DNA from: JAQUCI01 sp034932685
Lineage (GTDB): Bacteria > Bacillota_I > Bacilli_A > Erysipelotrichales > Erysipelotrichaceae
Assembly: GCA_034932685.1 (NCBI GenBank)
Contig: JAYFOM010000015.1
Coordinates: 1 to 64,000 of the forward strand
Length of the DNA: 64,000 nt
Direction of reading: 5' to 3'
Of the stretch, positions 25,031-35,210 are shown piece after piece; the stretch's first letter is position 1, and each line of letters begins with the position of its first letter. A program made the translations under genes and the position numbers. The notes under the pieces were generated by a model. The model worked only from the letters and a program-made list of their open reading frames with translations. It was not told the DNA's origin and searched no databases.

Positions 25031-27661
25031 TTAAATACTTATGCCAAGTTTGTGCTTGATGTGCTTGATGATCTCATCAATCTTGGTAATATCTTTACCA
25101 CCTGACTGTGCCATATCAGCTCTGCCACCACCATTGCCACCACTCATCATTGCTGCTTCTTTTGCTAGATCACCAGCTTTGAAACCTTTTTCGTTAGCTT
25201 TAGGTGAACAGTATACGACATAAACTACTTTATCACTACTAACATTATACAAGAATATCAAAGAATCTTTAAGTTTGTTTTTCAAATTATCAATGATTAT
25301 CTTAAGATTGTCACTATCAGCGTCTTTAACCTCAGCTAAAAGTATCTGTATATCATCCACAATAATGGCTTTGTTTACTAAATTATCTGCTGCAAGATGC
25401 ATTAAACGATTATTTTTTTCACCTAATTCATCATGTAGATTTTTTACTTCATCTAATAATTGCTGAACTTTAGCAACTACCGTTGTAATATTACCAACCC
25501 TTAATAGTTCACTGATTGCAACTAAACGATCTTGTTCTTTTAAAAATTCATGATAAGCCATCATATTACTAATTGATGTAATGCGACGAATGCCACTACC
25601 AATGCTTTCTTCGCTGATTATCTTAAACAGACCAATTTCTGCTGTATTAGTAACATGAGTACCACCACATAACTCCATCGATACTTCACCCATTGAAACA
25701 ACGCGTACTAGTTGTTCATATTTCTCATCAAATAAAGCAGTAGCACCACTATGTTTTGCTGTTTCAAGTTCCATGATTTCAGTTTGAACATTATTTTTAG
25801 CCATGATGTATTGATTGACCAAGTCTTCAATCGCTCTTAATTGTTCAAAACTAACTTTTTCAAAATGTGTAAAGTCAAATCGTAAATAACCATCACAGAC
25901 GAAAGAACCAGCTTGTGTAATATGATTGCCGATGATCTTTTTTAAGGCAGCTTGTAATAAATGAGCGCTTGAGTGGTTAGCTTTTATCATGTCGCGACGT
26001 TTTGTGTCGATGAGTAGTATTACTTCATCACCAACCTTTAAAGCACCTGCTTTTATCTTTACATAGTGTAGATGTTGTTTATTAAATGCTTTTTTAACAT
26101 CCAAGACTATTGCTTCAACTTGGTCATTTTTGACAACACCAATATCAGCGATTTGTCCACCACTTTCAGCGTAAAATGGGGTAACATCAAATATTACTTC
26201 ACCTTCATCTGTTAATTCATCGACTTTCTTTCCTAAGTTAAATAATCCGATGACCTTAGCCTTCTCACTTGTATTAGTATAGCCACTAAAAGTGCTGACT
26301 TGATCAAAATGCATTAAATCAGCTGATTGTGAAGCCATTGATTCCATATCAGAGCGTGCTTTACGTGCTCTATCTCTTTGTTTTTGCATTTCAATCTTAA
26401 AACCATCCTCATCAATTGTAATATTGTGCTCTTCCGCTATTTCCTTTGTTAATTCAAAAGGAAAACCAAAAGTATCATATAACTTAAAGACAACTTCACC
26501 GCTTAACACATTACTTTGACTGGCATCAATCACTTCTTTAAGTAATTTTTCACCAGATGATAATGTTTGATGGAATCGTTCTTCTTCTGCTTTAACTAAG
26601 TTAGCGACATAGTCAACTTTATCTAAAATATAAGGGTAAAAATCCTTCATGATATCAGCAACGATAGGAACCAACTTATACATAAAGGCATTATCTATTT
26701 TCAACTTGATACCATAACGAACAGCTCTTCTTAATACGCGACGTAAAACATAACCTCTACCTTCATTCGCAAATAAAGCACCATCACACAATGCAAATGT
26801 AACAGTACGAATGTGGTCTGCAATGACACGATATGCCATTTTATGTTCATCTTGATAAGAATATTTGGCTAACAACTCAGTTGCCTTGATAATTGGCATA
26901 AATAAATCAGTATCATAGTTAGTCTCACCTTGTTGAACAATACAAACCAAGCGTTCTAATCCCATTCCTGTATCAATATTTTTCTGTGGTAGTTCTTGAT
27001 ACTGATTTCTACTTAAGCCTTCCTTAGCATCATATTGCGAAAAAACCACATTCCAAACTTCAATATAGCGATCATTTTCCATCTCTTCAAAGAAGAGCTT
27101 TTCACCAAGTCCTTTAGGATCATAAGTTACTCCTCGATCATAGAATATCTCGGTATCAGGTCCACAAGGCCCTTCTCCAATCTCCCAATAGTTGTTTGCG
27201 GTTTTTAAGATATGGCTTTGATCTAAATCAGTTTTTTCATGCCATATTTTAAGCGCTTCTTCATCGTCAGAAAAGACAGTTACATATATCTTGTTTTTAT
27301 CAAGTCCAATATAATCCTTACTTGTTAAAAACTCCCATGCGAACAAAATGGCTTCTTCTTTAAAATAATCACCAATTGAAAAATTACCTAACATTTCAAA
27401 GAAAGTATGATGACGAGCTGTTTTACCAACATTTTCAATGTCGTTAGTTCTAATTGATTTTTGGGCATTGGCAATACGTGGATTTTGTGGTTTGATCGTA
27501 CCATCAAAATACTTCTTTAATGCCGCTACACCAGCATTTATCCACAATAAAGTTGGGTCATTGATTGGAATCAATGATGCACTTGGTTCAATCATATGAC
27601 CATGTGCTTTAAAATAATCCAAAAACATTTGTCTAATCTGTGAACTGCTTAATTTTTTCAT
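25031..27661 (-). CDS. alaS: Alanyl-tRNA synthetase
   Basis: An 876-aa class II synthetase. The aminoacylation domain opens with SSSQIRQMFLDYFKAHGH, and LLWINAGVAALK and GMGLERL follow. The editing domain has HSSAHLLQAAL and CGGTHV, and a DHHA1-like C-terminus ends GGNGGGRADMAQSGG. I start at MKKLSSS because GGAGG stands right before it; a start five codons earlier lies in the ribosome binding site. Expression is controlled by a T-box leader with an Ala (GCU) specifier. Confidence 0.96.
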   Translation of the reverse strand: MKKLSSSQIRQMFLDYFKAHGHMIEPSASLIPINDPTLLWINAGVAALKKYFDGTIKPQNPRIANAQKSIRTNDIENVGKTARHHTFFEMLGNFSIGDYFKEEAILFAWEFLTSKDYIGLDKNKIYVTVFSDDEEALKIWHEKTDLDQSHILKTANNYWEIGEGPCGPDTEIFYDRGVTYDPKGLGEKLFFEEMENDRYIEVWNVVFSQYDAKEGLSRNQYQELPQKNIDTGMGLERLVCIVQQGETNYDTDLFMPIIKATELLAKYSYQDEHKMAYRVIADHIRTVTFALCDGALFANEGRGYVLRRVLRRAVRYGIKLKIDNAFMYKLVPIVADIMKDFYPYILDKVDYVANLVKAEEERFHQTLSSGEKLLKEVIDASQSNVLSGEVVFKLYDTFGFPFELTKEIAEEHNITIDEDGFKIEMQKQRDRARKARSDMESMASQSADLMHFDQVSTFSGYTNTSEKAKVIGLFNLGKKVDELTDEGEVIFDVTPFYAESGGQIADIGVVKNDQVEAIVLDVKKAFNKQHLHYVKIKAGALKVGDEVILLIDTKRRDMIKANHSSAHLLQAALKKIIGNHITQAGSFVCDGYLRFDFTHFEKVSFEQLRAIEDLVNQYIMAKNNVQTEIMELETAKHSGATALFDEKYEQLVRVVSMGEVSMELCGGTHVTNTAEIGLFKIISEESIGSGIRRITSISNMMAYHEFLKEQDRLVAISELLRVGNITTVVAKVQQLLDEVKNLHDELGEKNNRLMHLAADNLVNKAIIVDDIQILLAEVKDADSDNLKIIIDNLKNKLKDSLIFLYNVSSDKVVYVVYCSPKANEKGFKAGDLAKEAAMMSGGNGGGRADMAQSGGKDITKIDEIIKHIKHKLGISI

Positions 27662-27681
27662 ATTTCCTCCATCCAATAAAA

Positions 27682-27880
27682 AAACGTTCCTTAGGAACGT
27701 TGAAACGCGGTACCATCCTAGTTCACCAAACGGTGCACCTTTTATCCTTAACGCGGTTAACGGAAATTTTTAATTTCACTCAAAAGTAGCTTCGACAGTT
27801 TTTGGTAAAGTTTACACCAACCACTTTATCTCTATGTCCGCTAATCTGTCTACTCGGCTTTATCATTGTTTTTCGATTGC
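27682..27880 (-). promoter_or_regulatory. T-box leader of alaS (tRNA-Ala responsive)
   Basis: The minus-strand T-box AGGATGGTACCGCG (27719-27706) is followed by a terminator, AACGTTCC / GGAACGTT plus seven T (27683-27701). Upstream, Stem I has the AGTAGACAG bulge motif, a GGTTGGTGTAA loop, and the specifier GCU (27790-27788) within GAAGCTAC, an alanine codon. TGGT in the T-box pairs with the ACCA end of tRNA-Ala. A promoter lies before it: TTGGAA (27909-27904), 17 bases, TATAAT (27886-27881). Uncharged tRNA-Ala should permit readthrough. Confidence 0.93.
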
Positions 27881-27912
27881 ATTATAGCATATCATTAATC
27901 ACTTTCCAATGT

Positions 27913-30093
27913 TTAACTTTTAGCTTTATTAGTAATACGCATAGTAAGCGTTGTACTTCTTAGATAACGCTTTATGGTATTAATACCTTTTTTAAAGATT
28001 TCTTTATCTCCAATCAATATTAATGATTTACTTGCTCTTGTTATTCCAGTATATAGTAATCGACGACTAAGCATACGGATATCTTGTTGCAAAACAGGGA
28101 TGATCACGATAGGATATTCACTACCTTGTGCTTTGTGGATACTTACACAATAAGCATGAGTGATATTAATAAAACTATCTGGTGTATAAGATACAAATAT
28201 ACCATCAAAATCAATGATCAGCGTATTCTGTTTAACATCAGTTTCATTTGCGTAGATAATTTCTATTAGAACCCCAATATCACCATTATAAACATCGTCA
28301 TCGGGTTGATTTTTTAACTGTAAGATCTTGTCGTTTTCACGATAGACACGATATCCTACTTGCAATTCCCTTTTTCGATCATCCTTGGGATTGAAAGTTT
28401 TCTGTAAAGCATTATTTAAGGCATCAATACCACAAACACCGCTATACTTAGGTGCCAATACTTGAATATCACTTAGTTGATATCCCCTTTTTAATGCTTC
28501 TTGTATTAAATCGATTATGATCGCTTTTGTTTGATAATGATCAGCAATAAAAAACTTAACATCTTTTCCTTCATCAAGAGTTGAACATTCTCCATTTTTT
28601 ACTTCATGAGCAAGCTTTATCACATCACTTCCTTCAACTTGACGGAATATTTTACTTAATCTTATCAAAGGAAAAATCGAACTATCAATGATGTCTTTTA
28701 AAACACAACCAATACCCACCGAAGGTAGTTGATCTTCATCACCAATTATAAGCATTTTTTTAATATTAACACCTGCTTTAAGCAAATTATAGAACAACCA
28801 TTGATCAACCATCGAAAATTCATCGATGATAACTAAATCTTTTGTAAGGGGGTTATTTTCATTAACCCCAAAAGAGTTTGTTTCTAAGTCCCATTGTAAT
28901 AAACGATGTATGGTTGTTGCACTAACATCTGTTAATTCACTCAATCGCTTTGCTGCTCTACCAGTTGGTGCACAAACAGCGATTGACATATAGGGGTTTA
29001 ACCTTTTAAATAACTCAACCATTGCCCTAACAACAGTGGTTTTACCAGTACCCGGTCCCCCAGTTAAGATCATCACATCTTCTTTAAAAAACATCATGAT
29101 TGCATCAATTTGTTTTTGATCGTATACAATACCAATCTCATTTTGAAACTGTTCTAGATGTTCTATCACTACCTCTTGCGCTATTGTTTCATACAATCCA
29201 CTTCTATCAGTAGTTAAATAATCACTGATATACATTTCAGCATCATATTGAGTATAGTGATATATCCGATCATCCTCAATCACGATCTGACGACGTTTGG
29301 CTAGTTCATCAAGTACTGTTAATAAATCAATATCATAATCATTAGTTTTTTTACTAATGATATCTTCAAGTTCATCATATAAAACATAACTATCACCATT
29401 GCTAATACATCTTTCAAGAATTAAAGACAAAACTGCCGCAATGATCCTTTGCGGATGATCAAGTGGAAAACCCATCGATAAAGCTAATTTATCCGCAGTT
29501 TTAAATCCAATACCATCTACTTCTTCAACTAAACGATAGGGATTCTCTTTTATCATCATCAATGCATCTTTACCATAAATGCGATCAAGCCTCATGATAT
29601 TTCGAATACCTAACCCATGCGTTGAAAAAAATTGAATTGCTTGTTGTAGATCATCTTGGTTACAAATGCCATCTAAAAGACTTTGTTTTTTCTTAGCATT
29701 TATTTTAGGTATAGTATTGATTAAAGAAGGATCATCCTTGATCCTTAATAAAGCGTTTTGACCTAAAGTTAAGATAATCATTTCAGCGTATTTCTTGCCA
29801 ATACCTGGAAATAGTGGTGAAGAAAGATAACTTATAATACTTTCAGTATCAGTTGGTAGTACTTTTTCACAATACTCAATCATAAATTGCATACCATATT
29901 TTGGATGCTCTAAATATTTACCACCAAGTGCATATAAAATATCAAAACTAATTTCGTCTAGATATCCAGTAACGATGATATTCTTTTCTTCAATATCATA
30001 CAACTTGAAACGTGCAACGATAAAATGATTATTAGGTTGTTGATATATAATATGAAAGAACTTTCCCTTTATCTTTACCGTCTCACTCATCAC
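27913..30093 (-). CDS. recD2: ATP-dependent helicase RecD2
   Basis: A 726-aa superfamily 1B helicase (YrrC type) with 5'-3' polarity, acting in DNA repair and replication. An N-terminal extension with helix-hairpin-helix repeats covers about residues 90-230 (FPGIGKKYAEMI, VDGIGFKTADKLA). Then come Walker A TGGPGTGKTTVV, DEFSMVD, IGDEDQLPSVG, KIFRQ and the final THAYCVSIHKAQGSEYP. The start (GTG or adjacent ATG) follows the CPBP stop immediately, so translation is probably coupled. Confidence 0.95.
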   Translation of the reverse strand: MMSETVKIKGKFFHIIYQQPNNHFIVARFKLYDIEEKNIIVTGYLDEISFDILYALGGKYLEHPKYGMQFMIEYCEKVLPTDTESIISYLSSPLFPGIGKKYAEMIILTLGQNALLRIKDDPSLINTIPKINAKKKQSLLDGICNQDDLQQAIQFFSTHGLGIRNIMRLDRIYGKDALMMIKENPYRLVEEVDGIGFKTADKLALSMGFPLDHPQRIIAAVLSLILERCISNGDSYVLYDELEDIISKKTNDYDIDLLTVLDELAKRRQIVIEDDRIYHYTQYDAEMYISDYLTTDRSGLYETIAQEVVIEHLEQFQNEIGIVYDQKQIDAIMMFFKEDVMILTGGPGTGKTTVVRAMVELFKRLNPYMSIAVCAPTGRAAKRLSELTDVSATTIHRLLQWDLETNSFGVNENNPLTKDLVIIDEFSMVDQWLFYNLLKAGVNIKKMLIIGDEDQLPSVGIGCVLKDIIDSSIFPLIRLSKIFRQVEGSDVIKLAHEVKNGECSTLDEGKDVKFFIADHYQTKAIIIDLIQEALKRGYQLSDIQVLAPKYSGVCGIDALNNALQKTFNPKDDRKRELQVGYRVYRENDKILQLKNQPDDDVYNGDIGVLIEIIYANETDVKQNTLIIDFDGIFVSYTPDSFINITHAYCVSIHKAQGSEYPIVIIPVLQQDIRMLSRRLLYTGITRASKSLILIGDKEIFKKGINTIKRYLRSTTLTMRITNKAKS

Positions 30094-30813
30094 TTAACCA
30101 GCCAATCTAGCTAAAAACATCAACACCATCGAAACTAAGTTCAATGTGGCATGCATTCCAATAGCAATATAAATATTGCCTGATCGCTCATAATTTGAAC
30201 CAATATAGTAACCTAGCATTGCATAGACAATAACATACATCATATCAGCGTAATTACCAGAAAAAACCGCCGACGCTACATGTACAAAGCCAAATAAAAG
30301 TGAACTAGTAAAAATAGCTATCGGATAATTGATATTACGAAGTGAACGAAAGATCACACCACGAAATACTACCTCTTCTGCTATTGGTGCTAATACAACA
30401 GCCATAATAAAGGTTAATACCGGATAATTCATACTTAAGTTAATAATATCCATTTGATTGATACTACTTGATTGTTGCGTTAAAAAATTAATTATCAAAT
30501 TCAGAAATATCATCCAACCATACATAACAACTAAACTTCTGATTGCGTATGAGAAATTATTCTGACGATTATCATAGCGATTTTCATTTGCTTCGATGAA
30601 AATTGATTTACTCAATAAAACGACAATAAAAGTTATCAAGATAAAACAACCAAACTGCATATACATGACATACTCATATGTATGTAGTATCTTGTCACTA
30701 ACGTAAACTATTAATCGTGGTAATAAATACAAATATCCAACAAAATAAGTAAACATAACTGCTAATACATTAAATACTTTTAGTGGTGATCTATTTCTTT
30801 CGAATTGATACAT
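30094..30813 (-). CDS. CPBP-family intramembrane metalloprotease
   Basis: A 239-aa protein with about six to seven membrane segments. The CPBP (Abi/CAAX-like) motifs are present: EEVVFRG (EExxxR), FGFVHVAS and GMHATLN with the glutamates and histidines expected to bind metal. Substrates are unknown; relatives act on prenylated proteins, bacteriocin self-immunity or membrane protein turnover. The start overlaps mnmA by 23 bases; AAGGAG lies inside mnmA. Confidence 0.88.
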   Translation of the reverse strand: MYQFERNRSPLKVFNVLAVMFTYFVGYLYLLPRLIVYVSDKILHTYEYVMYMQFGCFILITFIVVLLSKSIFIEANENRYDNRQNNFSYAIRSLVVMYGWMIFLNLIINFLTQQSSSINQMDIINLSMNYPVLTFIMAVVLAPIAEEVVFRGVIFRSLRNINYPIAIFTSSLLFGFVHVASAVFSGNYADMMYVIVYAMLGYYIGSNYERSGNIYIAIGMHATLNLVSMVLMFLARLAG

Positions 30814-31942
30814 TTGTAGCTCCTTCTAATCTTTCGTTAAGTGATTTGCCCTGATTATATACGTCCATAATTACACCACCACCCAGACAGACATCATCCA
30901 AATATAATACTGCTTGTTGACCCGGTGTAACACTACTTATCATCTGTGGGTAACTTAACATGATTTTATCCTCTGTGATATACTTTATGATTACTGGATG
31001 ATCTTTTTGTCGATAACGAAACTTCACATTACATTCTAGTGGTCTTAACATACATAACCAGTTTACATCGGTGATCAAACAACTATCAGAATATAACCAA
31101 TGGTTTTCTTGGTTTTCAGCCACAAAAAGAAGATTTTGCTTAACATCCTTTCCCACTACAAACCAAGGCCCGCCAGGGCCTCCAATGTTCAAGCCTTTAC
31201 GTTGCCCAATTGTATAGTACATCACACCTTGATGTTGTCCTAATACTTCATTATTATCAATATTAATGATATCTCCTGTTTTTGCAGGCAAGTAATTTTT
31301 TAAGAACTCTCGGAAATCTCTTTCGCCAATAAAGCATATACCAGTTGAATCTTTTTTCTTCGCGATATTCAGATTAAGTTCAGATGCAATTCTTCTTACT
31401 TCACTTTTAGTGATATTGGCGAGCGGAAAAATTATATGCGATAAGACTGATTGTGGTATTTGAGCTAAGAAATAACTCTGATCTTTACTAAGGTCATCTG
31501 CCTTAGCTAAATAAAAATGATTATCCTTATTGCGTATTTTAGCGTAATGACCAGTTGCTACATATGGATATCCCATTTTTTGGGCATAATTAATGAAACT
31601 ATTGAATTTGATATATTTATTACAGAGAATATCAGGATTAGGTGTACGTCCTTGATCATACTCTTTTAAAAAAGTTGTAAATACTTCATCCCAATACTCC
31701 TTGATAAAATCAACGCGATATAATGGTAATCCTAATGCTTCTGCAGTAATCAAAGCATCATTATAGTCCGATTCTTGAGGACAAATGACGTTGTTTAAGT
31801 TTGGATTACCTAAGATATCATTATTTAAAGATGAGTCCCAGTTTCGCATAAAAGCACACGCAACTTCGTGTCCTTGTGCTTTTAGTAAATATGCCGCAAC
31901 AGCGCTATCAACGCCGCCTGAAAGTCCCACTAATATCTTCAT
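30791..31942 (-). CDS. mnmA: tRNA-specific 2-thiouridylase MnmA
   Basis: A 383-aa PP-loop enzyme that thiolates U34 of Lys, Glu and Gln tRNAs. PP-loop: GLSGGVDSAVAAYL at the N-terminus. The two catalytic cysteines are in NPDILCNKYIKF and STGICFIGERDF. The C-terminal barrel follows (KGLNIGGPGGPWFV). It ends with about 20 extra residues that overlap the CPBP gene. The cysteine desulfurase at 51.3-52.4 kb may give the sulfur. Confidence 0.95.
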   Translation of the reverse strand: MKILVGLSGGVDSAVAAYLLKAQGHEVACAFMRNWDSSLNNDILGNPNLNNVICPQESDYNDALITAEALGLPLYRVDFIKEYWDEVFTTFLKEYDQGRTPNPDILCNKYIKFNSFINYAQKMGYPYVATGHYAKIRNKDNHFYLAKADDLSKDQSYFLAQIPQSVLSHIIFPLANITKSEVRRIASELNLNIAKKKDSTGICFIGERDFREFLKNYLPAKTGDIINIDNNEVLGQHQGVMYYTIGQRKGLNIGGPGGPWFVVGKDVKQNLLFVAENQENHWLYSDSCLITDVNWLCMLRPLECNVKFRYRQKDHPVIIKYITEDKIMLSYPQMISSVTPGQQAVLYLDDVCLGGGVIMDVYNQGKSLNERLEGATNVSIRKK

Positions 31943-32051
31943 AACGATATTATACTATAAATCAATTAGGGTTAATAAGTCAATTCAATTATCTATATTA
32001 AGTGGCTTAAAAATTCAACTTCGCTTATAATATTAATATCGAGGTGACCTT

Positions 32052-33416
32052 ATGGATACTATCCTTCCTTATGTAATAATCTTTATCGGCTTTATCTCTG
32101 TATTATCACTATTTTTAACTTGGCAAACAATGCAAAAAGTTAAAGCTAGCTTTAATGATGATTTAGTTGATAAATTAAATCACATGCAACAAAACGATAA
32201 TGAACAATATCGCATGTTGCGAGAAGAAGTAAGTGGATCAATTCAAAGATCAATAATTAACCTAAGTGATATCATTACTAAGAATCAACGAGATACCGGT
32301 GAGGTTCAATCGCGTAAGTTTGATGAGATAAACAAACAAGTTTCAGATAATCACACTTACCAAAGCAATCAACTTTTAACCCATTTAACCCAGTTTGAAA
32401 ACCGCTTCAAGACTTTTGAGAGTAGTAATGAGCTAAAATTGGAAAATATGCGCACCACAATTGAAAAAAGACTTAGTTATATTCAAGATGATAACAATAA
32501 AAAGCTTGATGCCATGCGAGAAGTAGTAGAAGAAAAACTACAAAAAACACTTGAAGACAAAATGACCCAGTCCTTTCAGTTAGTTAATGAACGTCTTGAG
32601 GCAGTCTATAAAGGTTTAGGTGAGATGCAGACACTGGCAGTTGGTGTTGGTGATTTAAAGAAAGTATTATCAAATGTTAAAGCCCGAGGAATTGTTGGCG
32701 AAATTCAATTAGGTGCGATCCTTGAAGAAATTCTAACACCGGATCAATACATGACTAACATCGCAACCATCCCAGGAAGTAAAAATGTAGTCGAGTTTGC
32801 TATCAAGCTACCTGGAAATGATGATAATTTTGTATATTTACCAATAGATGCTAAATTTCCAGCTGATACCTATATGAATCTGCAAAATGCATATGATAAT
32901 GGTGATCAACAATTAATTCAAGAAGCTTTCAATGTGTTGGCTGCACGCATAAAAAAAGAAGCCAAAGATGTTCATGATAAATATATCGAACCGCCATATA
33001 CAACCGATTTCGCGATTATTTTCTTACCTTTTGAAGGTTTGTATGCCGAAGTTGTAAATCGTGGATTAGTAGAGATATTGCAACGTGAATATCATGTTAA
33101 TATTGCTGGACCAAGTACTATGGCAGCATTATTAAATAGTTTGCAAATGGGATTTAGAACTTTGGCTATTGAGAAAAGATCAAGCGAAGTATGGCAAATA
33201 TTGGGAGCAGTTAGATCTGAGTTTGATAAATTTGGTGTTATTCTTGCAAGCACGCAACAGAAAATCGATCAAGCAAATAAAGAACTTGATAAGCTTGTCG
33301 GTGTTAGAACAAGAGCGATCATTAGAAGATTAAAAAATGTTGATCGTATCACAACCAGTGACAGTGATCAAATACTTGCGATTGACGATCAAATAGAAGA
33401 TGATGAAAACGAATAA
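32052..33416 (+). CDS. rmuC: RmuC-family DNA recombination protein
   Basis: A 454-aa protein with an N-terminal membrane anchor (about 5-25), a long coiled coil (about 30-190) and a C-terminal RmuC domain with restriction-nuclease fold: ARGIVGEIQLGAILEEIL, LPIDAKFP and IIFLPFEGLYAE. E. coli RmuC limits DNA inversion at short inverted repeats. It is a lone plus-strand gene with GAGGTG before the ATG and its own terminator. Confidence 0.92.
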   Translation: MDTILPYVIIFIGFISVLSLFLTWQTMQKVKASFNDDLVDKLNHMQQNDNEQYRMLREEVSGSIQRSIINLSDIITKNQRDTGEVQSRKFDEINKQVSDNHTYQSNQLLTHLTQFENRFKTFESSNELKLENMRTTIEKRLSYIQDDNNKKLDAMREVVEEKLQKTLEDKMTQSFQLVNERLEAVYKGLGEMQTLAVGVGDLKKVLSNVKARGIVGEIQLGAILEEILTPDQYMTNIATIPGSKNVVEFAIKLPGNDDNFVYLPIDAKFPADTYMNLQNAYDNGDQQLIQEAFNVLAARIKKEAKDVHDKYIEPPYTTDFAIIFLPFEGLYAEVVNRGLVEILQREYHVNIAGPSTMAALLNSLQMGFRTLAIEKRSSEVWQILGAVRSEFDKFGVILASTQQKIDQANKELDKLVGVRTRAIIRRLKNVDRITTSDSDQILAIDDQIEDDENE

Positions 33417-33437
33417 ACTACCGAAAGGTAGTTTATT
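33412..33437 (+). terminator. Terminator after rmuC
   Basis: An 11-bp perfect stem AATAAACTACC / GGTAGTTTATT with a GAAA tetraloop, then TTATC. The left arm contains the rmuC stop. The U-run is short; it mainly serves the plus strand. Confidence 0.7.
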
Positions 33438-33466
33438 TATCAGGATTCATTTTATTCTTGCACTAA

Positions 33467-34024
33467 TTACGCTTTGTCTTTCAAGTATATCAAATAAACA
33501 CTATAAGTAATAAATAGTAAAGAACATAAAATGATAAAAAGCGAAAACCCTGTCATGATATTACCAATACTCGTAATGTTTCTAATGCCTGATAACATGT
33601 CTTGAACATTTAAAAGTTTAAACCCAAAAAATAATACTAAAAAGTATTTAGTTAATACACATACAATGATAGTACCAAAAAAGCTCTTAAGTCTTTTAAG
33701 CTTAATATCAGAAAAATAACTAAAGATGATAATTATGCTAGTGATGATCATAAAACACCTTGTAAAGGTAAACAATTTTAATATTGCAACAAAAAAATTA
33801 CCAACAACTTCAAGATATATTACTAAAGCCTCTCCGATAATCGTATTATATATAACCGGATAAGTGATCAAACCATAAATATCATCTACCAATCGCATCT
33901 TTTGTAAAAACTGACCAAGCTGAAAATAATCCAACTCCGATAAAATGATTAAGGTTGCTACTGCAATCATTAAAGTTGAAACGCGTTTTTGAAAAGTATT
34001 GAATAAATTATCAAGATAACTCAT
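33467..34024 (-). CDS. Hypothetical five-pass membrane protein
   Basis: A 185-aa protein with about five hydrophobic segments (near residues 17-36, 58-88, 92-107, 113-135 and 155-180) and short basic loops. No family recognised. Its ATG overlaps the trmL stop by four bases and it is last in a five-gene overlapping chain. Function unknown. Confidence 0.75.
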   Translation of the reverse strand: MSYLDNLFNTFQKRVSTLMIAVATLIILSELDYFQLGQFLQKMRLVDDIYGLITYPVIYNTIIGEALVIYLEVVGNFFVAILKLFTFTRCFMIITSIIIIFSYFSDIKLKRLKSFFGTIIVCVLTKYFLVLFFGFKLLNVQDMLSGIRNITSIGNIMTGFSLFIILCSLLFITYSVYLIYLKDKA

Positions 34025-34527
34025 TTGATCAAATAGTCCTTTCCTTTCAATACTTCATACTTACTAAGATGTTCAAATTGTTTTTGTCTTAATACTTCAT
34101 AGGTTACCAAAGCAACACAGTTAGCTAAGTTAAGACTTCTTGCATTGGATATCATCGGAATCCTTAGGCAATGCTCAAGATCATTTTTTAGAATCTCTTT
34201 ATCAATACCTGTACTTTCTTTACCAAATATCAAATATACATCTTCTAACTCTGTAAAGTCAGAATCACTATAAACATTTTGACCATAACGGGTAATATAA
34301 TAGTAATATTTACTAGGAAAAGCCTTTGTAAAAGCTTGCCAATCATCATGCTCATACATGACAAGTTCATTACGATAATCCATGCCACTGCGCTTTAGAT
34401 GCTTTTCATCAAGATAGAAACCATATGGTCTTATTAGATGAAGGATACTAGCGGTAGCAACACATGTTCGCATTATATTGCCTGTATTTTGTGGGATCTC
34501 GGGTTCAAATAAGACGATATGGATCAT
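34021..34527 (-). CDS. trmL: tRNA (cytidine/uridine-34-2'-O)-methyltransferase TrmL
   Basis: A 168-aa SPOUT methyltransferase that 2'-O-methylates the wobble base of Leu tRNAs. N-terminus MIHIVLFEPEIPQNTGNIMRT is the classical opening. The knot region has LIFGKESTGI and RIPMISNARSLNLANCVA. Length standard. It is linked by four-base overlaps to both neighbours. Confidence 0.95.
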   Translation of the reverse strand: MIHIVLFEPEIPQNTGNIMRTCVATASILHLIRPYGFYLDEKHLKRSGMDYRNELVMYEHDDWQAFTKAFPSKYYYYITRYGQNVYSDSDFTELEDVYLIFGKESTGIDKEILKNDLEHCLRIPMISNARSLNLANCVALVTYEVLRQKQFEHLSKYEVLKGKDYLIK

Positions 34528-35210
34528 GATGCTCGCTTCTCGATTCTTTTAGCATTAAAATACGCAACAATGTTTGTTAATAAAAATGTTAATATAAATG
34601 TTGTCGCAATTCGCATAACAAGATCATAGAAAAACTGTTCTGGAACCATCATAATCAAAATATCTGTTCTTGGGTTTAAGATCCATAGATCGTTCCCTGC
34701 AAAAAAGATGTAGTGAAAATTAGTCCAAAACCAATTGAAATCAACAAGTGCAATTAACATAATGATTGTTATCAAAAAAAGCACAAACATTGATGTCTTA
34801 TTATAACTTGTGAATAATTTTGCGAAAACAGCTGTCTTCAGCTTAATGCTAATTATCAGCAAGCCAAAAACAACAATCGCCAAAGCGCTGTTTCGCACTA
34901 AGATTGCATTTTGATATAGTTTTGCTACATCTATCATATGTTCTTTTTCTTTATCATTAAATACTTCTCTTTCTTGACCATTAATTGGCTTAATGATAAC
35001 AAGATCACTATCTTTACCTTGGGTATAATTCAGTAGCTTATCAGTGACAATCATCAGATCATCACTGGTAATGCCAATTGTTTCAGCAACATTCAATTCT
35101 TCATACTCTTTACGATAAAAATTACGATCGAAACTTATTATATCAATCGCTGTAATGAATATAACAACTATAAAACAAAAACTAATAATGTTATTCAGTG
35201 CTCTACTCAT
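34524..35210 (-). CDS. DUF1461 (TIGR01906-type) membrane protein
   Basis: A 228-aa protein with an N-terminal membrane segment, an outside domain (FYRKEYEELNVAETIGITSDD and INGQEREVFNDKEKEHM, given in parts) and three further membrane segments. This is the layout and motif set of the DUF1461 / TIGR01906 family of Gram-positive integral membrane proteins with unknown role. It overlaps rdgB and trmL by four bases each. Confidence 0.85.
   Translation of the reverse strand: MSRALNNIISFCFIVVIFITAIDIISFDRNFYRKEYEELNVAETIGITSDDLMIVTDKLLNYTQGKDSDLVIIKPINGQEREVFNDKEKEHMIDVAKLYQNAILVRNSALAIVVFGLLIISIKLKTAVFAKLFTSYNKTSMFVLFLITIIMLIALVDFNWFWTNFHYIFFAGNDLWILNPRTDILIMMVPEQFFYDLVMRIATTFILTFLLTNIVAYFNAKRIEKRAS

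Noticed and set aside
27538..27546. TTATCCACA, a perfect DnaA-box sequence (another at 51944-51952)
   Set aside because: Both are isolated and inside coding regions (alaS and nifZ), with no cluster, AT-rich unwinding element or dnaA/dnaN nearby. No origin is supported.
33405..33420. TGAAAACGAATAAAC as a cre (CcpA) site
   Set aside because: It lies at the end of rmuC, not in a promoter, and its symmetry is poor compared with the cre consensus.
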